A stretch of 64,000 nt of DNA from contig BDDD01000060.1 in NCBI GenBank assembly GCA_001972305.1, positions 148,239-212,238 on the forward strand. The letters run 5' to 3'. Within the stretch, counting starts at the first letter, position 1. The number at the start of each line of letters is the position of its first letter. Positions 55,540 to 64,000 of the stretch are shown in pieces. The notes beneath the pieces were generated by a model. It did not search any database, had not been told where the DNA came from, and was given only the letters and a program-made list of their open reading frames with translations. Position numbers and translations under genes: made by a program. Source of the DNA: Cephalotus follicularis (taxonomy: Eukaryota > Streptophyta > Magnoliopsida > Oxalidales > Cephalotaceae).

Positions 55540-55690
55540 CCAGAACAGTCGACTGCCTATGAAACAGTCAACTGTTTGGCCTTTCACAGTCAACTGGACC
55601 CCTATCACAGTCGACTGGATTCAACCCAGATTGTGTAGTCGACTGCTTATGTTATGTAGTCGACTGGACCTTGATACAGTCGACTAGAAT
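55540..55690. repeat. TCGA-word cluster, CAGTCGACTG class (S2)
   Basis: Seven words: ACAGTCGACTG, ACAGTCAACTG (twice), CACAGTCGACTGG, GTAGTCGACTG (twice) and ACAGTCGACTAG, spaced about 20-30 bp. The consensus is a perfect 10-bp palindrome. Confidence 0.85.
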
Positions 55691-56590
55691 TGTCCAGGAA
55701 TTTTCTGGTTTTAAGTTTTGAAATCCGTTTGTTGTCTAATGATTGGGAGTCTATTTTAAACACTATTAAATTGCTGTTTAATGTTTGGAAGTGACTTTTG
55801 AATCCTTATATGAATGATATTGTATCTTTTAGATTTGTGTGCTACGAGGGACAATTAGAAATTGTTAGTCAATTCGTAAAGTTATTTTTGTGATTGCTTA
55901 AGGTACGGATTTTTGTTTCTTGATATACTCTTACTGATTTTATCAGAGTACCAATTCAGTTTTGTTTTATGAATATGATTCCTTTGATTTTATGAACTCC
56001 GTTATGCTTCGTAATTCGATATGTTTTGAAATAAAGTCAGTAGGATATTTTTGTGAAAATAAATATTTCCTGACTTTATATTTTGACTCTGAAAGGTTTA
56101 CGAAATATTATACAACCTCGGATATTTTATAAAATCTGTTTTACTACTAAAGTTTAATGTCACCAGTTTTTATAAACTAAGTATGACTTTCACATACGAA
56201 AGTATACGGATTTTGGATTTGATAAGGAACATGACTTCTACTGTCTAAGTGTGTTAAACGAACATGACTTTCACATTAGAAAGTATGTTAACTTTGGATA
56301 AGGATATGCAGAGATATTTCCCACCTATGGGGTGTACCATAGGCATGTCGTAGGCCTGACACGGGGACATGACACTTCCGTAGCGGTGTGATTAGTCTAC
56401 GGCGTCTCTTTATGTTATGAATAAGTCCCATGAGGTGGACTTATGGATCCGCTATGTGATAGAGGCGTATGGGTCGATCCTAGGATATGTTAAGGATTCG
56501 AATTTTGGGGATTGATTGTGTAGTGCCGTAGACGTCTTTCCGTCAGAGCATGTGGGCCTTGCAAACCCCTTGCACTTATGTATATGTACT

Positions 56591-56692
56591 TTGGATCTCT
56601 ATGATGAGATTTCGGAATCGGATAAGTCTCTGTTATATGTTTTGGATCTCTTTGATGAGATTTTGGAATCGGATATGTTTTGTTTTGAAATC
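56591..56692. repeat. 51-bp tandem duplication in S2
   Basis: TTGGATCTCTATGATGAG at 56591 and TTGGATCTCTTTGATGAG at 56642, followed by ATTTCGGAATCGG or ATTTTGGAATCGG. Confidence 0.8.
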
Positions 56693-57483
56693 CTTTTTAA
56701 CTCGGACAATGTTAAAGAGATTTTGAGTATCGTTTTGAATATCGTTTTGGGATTTTTGATTTGCATTGAAACTTGGATTATGCTTTGAAAATCAGATTTT
56801 GCTTTCAAGATATCATTTTTGAAATTTGTTAACGTTTTGAAATTCGGATATTGGTTTTGAATTGATAGAACTATTTATAATTATTTTATACATGTGTCGT
56901 ATGATATTTAAAGGTTCAGGTATTTTCTATTCCTTTAAATTATCGTTTTATATTTTATGATTCTATATCCGTACTGAGGTTTGCTCATACGCGTTTTTAT
57001 TTCCATACGGCAGGTATTCTGGGACAGCATCCGGGCAATGTATGATGAGCGAGATGTCACTTATGATAAGGATCACTTAGGAGATGGACTCGGTTATGTT
57101 TAGTTATTTTTATGGTCATGTTAGACCCTTATTTGAACTATGTTATGCCTTTCAGTTTATGACTTAGAATTATGTTTAAGCTTTTGGTTTATGTTTAACA
57201 TTCCAGACTATGTTTAAGTTTTAGATTATGAATAAAGTTTTCAGACTATGTCTCAGATTATAAATGTTATGTTTAGACCATCACGCAATTTGAATTAAAG
57301 ATGAGTTAATAATTTGATAGTAAGAATAAAGGCGAACCTTGATTTATAGTTAAATAGGAATATATGCCAAGCTAATAAATTGATGAAAAGGAATAAAATT
57401 GAACCATGTTATATGATAGGTTATGCTTAGTCTCGGATTAGGAACCGTAACGACTCCCTCCGAATCGGGGGTGTTACAGTATG

Positions 57484-57785
57484 TCTTATATTATGTATAA
57501 TTGTTGACTGTGATATGATATTACGACCATATGAGGCTCGGATTCTGGGTGACTAGGTCACCTTCCTATTTTGATGTATCATTGAGATTATGACACTGTA
57601 ATTGTACTCTGATGCTGGTACTCTGTGCTTTCTCACATATGATACCTACCAGTCCAAGGTGGGGTGTACTTACAATGCTCAACTCTCCTTAGCATGCCCA
57701 TTGGTCTATGATGGGGTGTTATGCGACATCTGCCCTCGGGTATCCATGATCTGGATCTGCGGTATACTATTGTCTATGATGGTAT
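57484..57785. other. Unassigned DNA between solo LTRs S2 and S3
   Basis: About 300 bp with no coding signal. It is continuous with the DNA left of S2 (after removing one GTATG) and right of S3 (after removing one GGTAT), so it is part of an older repeat. Words such as GGGTGACTAGGTCACC are locally palindromic. Confidence 0.4.
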
Positions 57786-59024
57786 TGTCACGTCCCCGTT
57801 TCGGTAAGGCAATTAACATATAAATTCAGCTCATGCAAATACCATAAAATTTAAACTTTTAAACAAGATGTCAGTTGCGAAAGCATTAAAACTCAAAAGC
57901 TGAAAACCCGTAACGTGCATCCCATACTACACGCTACTTAAAACAATTCTATCATTGTTAATAGCCCTCAAAACGGAGCGTGATCACAGTACAATACCAA
58001 ATCCCATCACTAAACAAAACCATAAGTACAACACATTGGTCCTTAAATAAAACTCGGTTTATTATAAAAAATGAGAAAGTAAAACCAAGAACAAAACAAC
58101 ATAACAACTTGTTCTTTGTCCCTGCCAGTCCAGCACCGGTCCACTACATCAATCTGTAGAGTAGGGGGTTAGCCTTTGTCCTCACTCGGCTAAGTCATAA
58201 AAGTAGCTCGGGATCAACATTAGATGCATGTCATGTAATGTATGCATAAATGATGCAGTGCAGGAAATACCAGTTTATATATATGAGAGAGATATATATA
58301 TATGCAAGAACAGTACAGTAGTAATCCGGCCAGGATCACATCCACAATCACAGTAATGTCCGAAAAGGACCCACAGGCAGTACAGTATGCCCATAAATGA
58401 CCACAACAGTCAGGCAGTATATGTAACGCCGCCAACTCCTGGCCCCACGCTACACTCCCACTTCAGTCCCTACTCCAGGCAACCAAGCGAGGCAACAGTA
58501 CAGTACAGTGAGTCACCCAGCCAACTCCTGGCCCCTAGGTCAACCCTACCACTAGCCGGCGCTGGCAACCTCCGCCATGCAACCAGTGGTTCAAGCACAA
58601 CCACATAGAAATTCACAGAGCAAACAGTGAATCAAACAGTAAACAGTGCAGTAACAGTACAGTGGTGATCGTTTAGATCGACAACAGGCAGTTTATTTTC
58701 AAATATTTTTGAAAGTAATAAATATTTGAAATATGTAATTTTAATAGTAGAAATACCTTGGAACAAATCAGTAGTGTAAATCATTTACTAGTTCGTTCGA
58801 AAATATGTTATTAGCCAATACATATTTTCATACTCAAATTAGTACATTCTGAGTTCACATATTCATTTCTAAACATCACAACTTTAGAAATCATAAACGA
58901 TTTACAAACAGTAACCAAACAGGCAGTAAACAGTGTATATGCAATGCATACAAATGCTCTAATGCATCCTAAGCGAAATTGGGATCATCGCGCTTTGTTT
59001 TAAGCAAGAGGAGACCAAACAGTA

Positions 59025-59180
59025 GCTTGGCAGTCGGCTGGATTCTCCACCAGTCGGCTGTTCTGAGAATTCAGTAATGAGTAGTCGGCTGGTTCCTTCT
59101 ACCAGTCTACTTTCTCATCAGGCAGTCGACTATTTCGGTTGAGTAGTCGGCTGTCTTCCTTCGATAGTCGACTATTCTGG
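59025..59180. repeat. TCGA-word cluster 2 of S3, CAGTCGACTG class
   Basis: Words GCAGTCGGCTGG, CCAGTCGGCTG, GTAGTCGGCTGG, GCAGTCGACTATT, GTAGTCGGCTG and ATAGTCGACTATT. About +1135 to +1290 in the direction of the LTR, the position held by GCGTCGACGCTT-type words in E2 and S1. Confidence 0.82.
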
Positions 59181-59984
59181 GAAACAGTTGCATGCAATCC
59201 GAAATACACCACTTAAGCCGATCATTGCAAGCACCCAAAATATATTCTCAAGGCAGAAAATCATCATTCAGTCCTCCACAATCTCATAGAACACAACAGT
59301 AGCATGCATCTTATCCAACAATCCAATACCAAGATAAAACTCAACATGTATGTACATAAGTTCAAAGATTCTCAACAGTAAACATGGCACGCGTAAAACC
59401 AGCAGTAATCATAGTCATATCAACTGAGCATCATGGCTTATACTAGCAGACAACCAATCGCATAACATGCAGTAATCTTGAACTCAAAAATACAATCATA
59501 ACTTCCCCTACCTTTTGATTCCAAGTTAGGAATCTGTAAGTCCACCTCATTGTGTTCCAACAGTGACGTTTTGAGCTTCCCAGAAGCTCCAACTCCAGTC
59601 CTGTAGCTCGAATTTGTCTCTTCCAAGCTTTCCTTCTTGGTTCAATAGTTGAAAAAATCCCTCTTCCTCTCTTCTCCTCTCAAAACACACTATATTTTCC
59701 TTCTTTGCATGCACTGCGCGAGAGAGGTTATGAGGAGGGCGTTTTATGCAAGTGGTTTCCTCTCCCTCTTCTCCAACCCATTTTTCCCTGGAACTAATGC
59801 CCTTAGTTCCCTTCTATCACTTGCATGCATACACACATGTCAATCCACCCTTCCCTTCAGTCTCTGTAGGTTCTAGCACTTGTGTGCATGACATACACGT
59901 TTCATATATCATCATATGGCGCCTGCAAGATGCTCTTGTCAGTGGCTGCATATGATCTCGTCACATGCAATAAAATATAGCACA

Positions 59985-60145
59985 AACCAGTCGGCTGTCC
60001 ACACCCGACAGCCGGCTGTTTGCCTGGCACTTCGTTGCCATGTGGCTCGACAGTTGGCCAGACGACTGGTTCATCCCACCAGTCGACTGCTCCCATACAC
60101 AGTCAACCAGTCGGCTGGTCTACTGTACCAGTCGACTGCTCTTAG
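59985..60145. repeat. TCGA-word cluster 1 of S3, CAGTCGACTG class
   Basis: Words CCAGTCGGCTG, ACAGCCGGCTG, CCAGTCGACTGCTCC, CAGTCGGCTGG and CCAGTCGACTGCTC. About +165 to +330 of the LTR. Confidence 0.82.
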
Positions 60146-60317
60146 TGTACTTACTAAGTAAAGTGTACTCACTAAGTAATCACACTTCTAAGCACTTAAT
60201 TGATTTAAAATCAACATAACAACCTGGGAAATTTCATCTTTCTCATTAATTCAATGTCAAGATTACATTTGAAATTGAAAGTTTAAAATATGCGAAACTC
60301 CCGGGCGTTACAGGTAT

Positions 60318-60929
60318 GCTGAGTTTGAGTGCAGCAGAGCTGTTCCATTACTCCCGAAATGGAATGTGTTTGATTATCTGATTGTACGCGATTTCTCGGC
60401 GAGGACTGGGTCCGTGCCTTGAATACGTCGGCCTCTCATGCGAAATGTACGGATTATCGGACGAGGGCTGGGTCCGTGCACTGATCATGTCAGCCCCTCG
60501 GACGAGGCAGAGTTATAGGCACTCTGTATCGGTATATGAAGGATATGTGCACATCCTATAGCCTATAACCTATATATATACACATATATATTGCGGCAGC
60601 TGTTGAGAAGTATTGCCATTAGATATGGCGGCAGAGCAGTATCGCCATGAGATATGGCGGATGAACATGAGGTATAATGATAACAGTATGGTTGTACCAG
60701 CATCCCCAAAAATTTTATGATTAATTGGGCACATTTCATAATTTTGCATTATCTTTTAAATTCTTGATAATTTATTGCATTCTGATGATCATTGAGAGTT
60801 ATTCAGTAACTTTATTGTTGAGTTGCAAGTTCCTTTCCTTTGAAGATATATATTCATTCCCTAAATTTATTTCACTTGTTTATGGCTTTATATTCATTTC
60901 CCCTCATCTTTGATTATGTCATATATTTC
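60318..60929. other. Unassigned repeat DNA with a 62-bp duplication
   Basis: No coding region. GAGGACTGGGTCCGTGC (near 60401) recurs as GAGGGCTGGGTCCGTGC (near 60463), each with a following CGGCC/CAGCC...CTC segment. A second pair of words (TATTGCCATTAGATATGGCGG and TATCGCCATGAGATATGGCGG, shortened) lies near 60613-60660. The right edge is the break with the E7 gag. Confidence 0.45.
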
Positions 60930-61111
60930 TCTTTAGCATTCTCCTCAGCAACTGGCTCCCTTCGGCCTTGTTCCTGATTCTGCTGATCCATCACACGACG
61001 TACCTCTTGAGCGACTGCCTGACGTACCAACTCTTCCACAGAAGGCCCATTTCTGACCTCCTGAGCCTCAGCTAGTGCAGTCCTCTGAGAAGCGTTTCTT
61101 GTTCGTACCAT
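60930..61111 (-). pseudogene. gag: E7 gag N-terminus, truncated
   Basis: Minus-strand ATG at 61111 starts MVRTRNASQRTALAEAQE ... SVEELVRQAVAQEVRRVMDQ and loses similarity after about 60 codons (VAEENAK), where unrelated DNA begins. It resembles the E6 gag N-terminus (MARTRN, EMVRQAMAQEVNRV), so E7 is a relative. The distance to the PBS (about 160 nt) equals that in E6. The rest of E7 is absent. Confidence 0.8.
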
Positions 61112-61271
61112 CTAAAAAAAGACACTCAAAACATGAAACATCACAAAGAAACAGAAACGGAAACCAAAACAGAAAACATAACAAACTGATCATAATAGAA
61201 AAGCCTAACCCAGAGTCTACCTAATCTCATAGGTCAAACCTAGTTAGGTCTTCTAAGGAAACAAACCTATT

Positions 61272-61283
61272 TCTCTGATACCA
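61272..61283 (-). other. E7 primer-binding site (initiator tRNA-Met type)
   Basis: Minus strand TGGTATCAGAGA, 5 nt from the LTR end at 61289. Confidence 0.85.
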
Positions 61284-61288
61284 CAATC

Positions 61289-64000
61289 TGTAACACCCCC
61301 AGACGGCGAGATTCGTCACATGTCATAATATAGATCCTAACATAACATAGCATAACTTAACTGAACATAAGCATAACTTTATTAAGAAAAAAACGCGACG
61401 GTCAAAACAAATTCTGTAAACTGATGAAAACTTAAAACTTATCATATTCGGAAAACTTAACATATTTCAAAAGTCAATTATTACAAATGTAAACCATAAG
61501 TAAATTATTATTCATGACCAACTCTAACAGAAAACATAACAGGATCCCACTCCTAAGGATTCTTGACATAAAGGTGGTCATCTCTCATTCACACTTTCCC
61601 TACTGCTCCTGATAACTTGCTGTATGGAAACAAAAACGCGGTTGAGCAAACCTCAGTACGGATAAAGAATATAAAAAAGTAACAATAATTTAAAAGCGGT
61701 AAGATTTCAATAAAACTCGTAACGTAAATCTTAAGCAGTAAATCATTTAAATTTTCATTTTCGAACTTCATAAAACCCAATTTCATAACTTTCAAAACTT
61801 ATACGAAACATTTCAAAGCCACAAATTTCATAATATCATACCAAGCCACATATCAGAAACATATATGGCAAGGGAGGCGCTAATTCCACATGCCCATTAG
61901 AATTGAAGTGTACGACACTACAAGAGTCAATTATCATATCATATCATATCACATATTGCATAACTCCATACGTATGCCACTGTCCTAGAATCGATTCATA
62001 CGCCTCTATCATACATAGCGGATCCATAAATCCACCTCATGGGATTTACTCATAACATAGAGAGACACCGTAGACTAATCACACTGCTACGGAAGTGTCA
62101 TGTCCCTGTGCCAGGCGTACGACATGCCTATGGTACGCCCCATAGGAGGGTACAATACTCAGTATTTAATCATTTTGAAAACAATGATTTATCAAAATCA
62201 ATTTAAAAGCACATTATACATGCTTTTTCGGAACATATTCAAAAATCGTTGACAAAAGATATCATAGCATACATTCATAGTCGAAAATAAATTCATTTAT
62301 TTTCCACTATAAAGAGATGATCATAACATATTTCATAACATATCATAGCATAAGAATAAAGTCAGGAACATTCAATTTTGCAAAATGTCAAAACTGACTT
62401 TATTTTAAGAACATATCGAAATCATAAAACATAACCGATTTCATAACCGAAGAACATATCATAAAAAAAATAAAACTGATTTGTGTTCGATAAAACCAGA
62501 TGGCCAAAGAGCGATAGAAATCCATACATTATGCGTTCACAAAAGTACTTACGAAAAGATTGTTAATTCAAACTCCCCTTTTGAATCACAACAATCTAAA
62601 AGACACAAAACCATACATATAAGGGTCTGAGAATCATTAGAGACATAAAACAGATTCATTACAGTGTTTAGGCAGAACCAGATTGATTCAAAGAACAAAC
62701 GGATCAAAACAAATGAAAACATGAATTTTCTGAGCAAAACAGCCGACTGTTGGAAGCTTGGCAGTCGACTAATCAACAGGATCAGTTGACTACTCAAAAC
62801 AGACTGCAGGCAGTCGACTGTAATAGAGGTCTAGCCGACTGTGCAAAGCAAGGCAGTCGACTGATTCATACAAACAACCGACTACACAAGGCTAGACAGC
62901 CGACTGTCAATAAGAACAGCCGACTGTTCTGGACGACAGAACAACAGAACTTAACATTTTCATTGTAGAAACTGTCCAAACATGTATAACATTATACCGG
63001 AGGCTTATACACATATACATATGACATTGTATGGCATTTAGACGGTAGGAAAACACAGATTTTACATGATCCTATGACCAGTGGCTATATTCAAGGAAGA
63101 ACAAAGTGAACTCTAATCACATGCATTCCTATTAGTTCAATTTTATTGTCAACAGCCACTCTAAGTTTCTAAGATCAGATTACAACCCCTTTCATCATGT
63201 TAGCAGTCTTGTTAACAGACTCAGGAACACAATGACAAAACATATAAAGACGGGAACCAAAACCAGCAGAATTTTAGCAGTCTATATGCATATAAAACCA
63301 AATAACAATATGGAACAAACCATCATAGCAAGGATTACTAACCTGTAATGGTTTAACAGACACTGAAAACAGTAGGAAAACACCACAGAACAATGTCAAT
63401 CGGCTATACACGAGAAAAAGAGAAGAGAACAATTACACAGCTCAATGCCTGCCATAGAAAGTATAACCAAAAGAACAACAAAGAATTGAGATTACATAAC
63501 AAACCTGACTTGTGATGAACGAAATAACACAAGAACACAGCAATCCTAGCTTTCAATTTCGGCAGTGAGCAGGCAAAAGGAAACGGATGGCATATCACAG
63601 TGATAATGTCACTCTTAAAACGGGATAGAAAAGAGAGAATTATGGAAGAGATAAGGATATATGGAGACATAATCTGATTGATAAGGTAGAAGAGAGGATT
63701 TTCAGGAGATTGATAAGGAAAGAAGGAAGAAAACGTGTGAAGAGAGATAGAGAGGAAGAGAGAGTTATGGGAGAGGGAAAGAAAAGGAATTAGAAGAATA
63801 AAATAAATAAAAATTTTTTAATAGGGTTTTAAAAAAATAAATAGACTTTGTAAGAAAGGATTTATATAAAAAGAGAAAGAGACATAAGCATAAACATAAA
63901 CCCATCGAAGAAGCATTCCCATACCCACATATCCAAAACTCAGGCTGGTATCAGTCAACCCAAAATACATTGGCCCAAAACGGGGCAAACGGACTTTATA
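61289..64000 (-). repeat. E7 5' LTR, start just beyond the right edge
   Basis: Minus-strand LTR ending GGGGGTGTTACA at 61289. It aligns with S2; by that alignment about 85-100 bp of the LTR start lie outside the window. It has a CAGTCGACTG cluster at 62740-62935, the CCGTACTGAGGTTTGCTC segment near 61645-61663 (minus) and a GAGAGAG-rich run near 63730-63780. Confidence 0.85.
62740..62935. repeat. TCGA-word cluster, CAGTCGACTG class (E7 LTR)
   Basis: Ten words including ACAGCCGACTGTTGG, GCAGTCGACTAATC, GCAGTCGACTGTAAT, GCAGTCGACTGATTC and ACAGCCGACTGTTCTGG, spaced about 15-25 bp. Confidence 0.85.

Larger units (their letters stand above)
54568..57478 (+). repeat. S2: solo LTR (2911 bp) with perfect target duplication
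   Basis: TGTAATACCCC to GGGGTGTTACA, flanked by GTATG on both sides (54563-54567 and 57479-57483). Same family as the E7 LTR and more distantly E6. It has a CT-rich run near 54850-54870, a CAGTCGACTG cluster at 55540-55690, a 51-bp tandem duplication at 56591-56692 (TTGGATCTCT...), GAGCATGTGGGCCTTGC with CTTATGTATATG near 56545-56588, and the CCGTACTGAGGTTTGCTC segment near 56970. Confidence 0.95.
57786..60312 (-). repeat. S3: solo LTR of the E2/S1 family (2527 bp), perfect target duplication
   Basis: Minus strand from TGTAACGCCCG (60312) to GGGGACGTGACA (57786), flanked by GGTAT at 57781-57785 and 60313-60317. It shares with E2 and S1 the TATA-rich block (58275-58305), the GGCTAACCCC box (58165-58174) and the arrangement of two TCGA-word clusters, but here both clusters are of the CAGTCGACTG class. 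Confidence 0.95.

Noticed and set aside
57541..57560. GGGTGACTAGGTCACC near-palindrome as a possible terminal inverted repeat
   Set aside because: It is isolated with no partner or target duplication; chance dyad.

Overview
This window is heterochromatin-like plant DNA, made almost entirely of nested and broken LTR retrotransposons. I see no host gene, tRNA, rRNA or CRISPR array. Four elements encode Ty3/gypsy polyproteins (Gag zinc knuckle, protease, RT, RNase H, integrase) with a C-terminal chromodomain-like tail. They also have LTRs of about 2.5-3 kb and primer-binding sites matching the 3' end of initiator tRNA-Met. This points to the chromovirus (Tekay/Del-like) group of flowering plants. 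A fifth element is Athila-like. The species cannot be fixed from the sequence.

Layout, with element names used below. E1 (1-7373, minus) is a non-coding, LARD-like element with 3.3-kb LTRs; its 3' LTR runs off the left edge. E1 is inserted at the start of protease in E2 (7374-13338, plus; pol plus 3' LTR). E2 abuts the integrase end of E3, an Athila-like element on the minus strand (13339-18391, resuming at 53129). E4 (18392-53128, minus) is inserted at the very start of the E3 gag. The E4 3' LTR carries a solo LTR, S1 (19802-22377). The E4 5' LTR carries E5 (from 30963, minus). The E5 5' LTR in turn carries a rearranged cluster of E6 (38054-43444 and 43838-52704, plus). Right of E4 there is an unassigned stretch, two solo LTRs with perfect 5-bp target duplications (S2, 54568-57478; S3, 57786-60312), and the 5' end of a minus-strand element E7 (60930 to the right edge).

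Every polyprotein is dead. Lesions are stops, frameshifts and active-site changes, mostly of the G:C to A:T type. Insertion order can be read from the nesting: E3 is oldest, then E2 and E4, then E1, S1 and E5, then E6.

The two most unusual signals are these. First, nearly all LTR families carry clusters of short words centred on TCGA whose consensus is palindromic, with family-specific arms (AAGCG-TCGA-CGCTT, CAG-TCGA-CTG, GAG-TCGA-CTC, AGACA-TCGA-TGTCT), at comparable positions upstream of a TATA-rich block. Second, a 5.4-kb E6 segment (RT to integrase, LTR, start of gag) is flanked by a 95-bp duplication of the E5 LTR, the layout expected if a linearised one-LTR circle was captured at a break. 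All identities quoted are by eye, and the internal repeats make assembly errors a real alternative for the E6 region.
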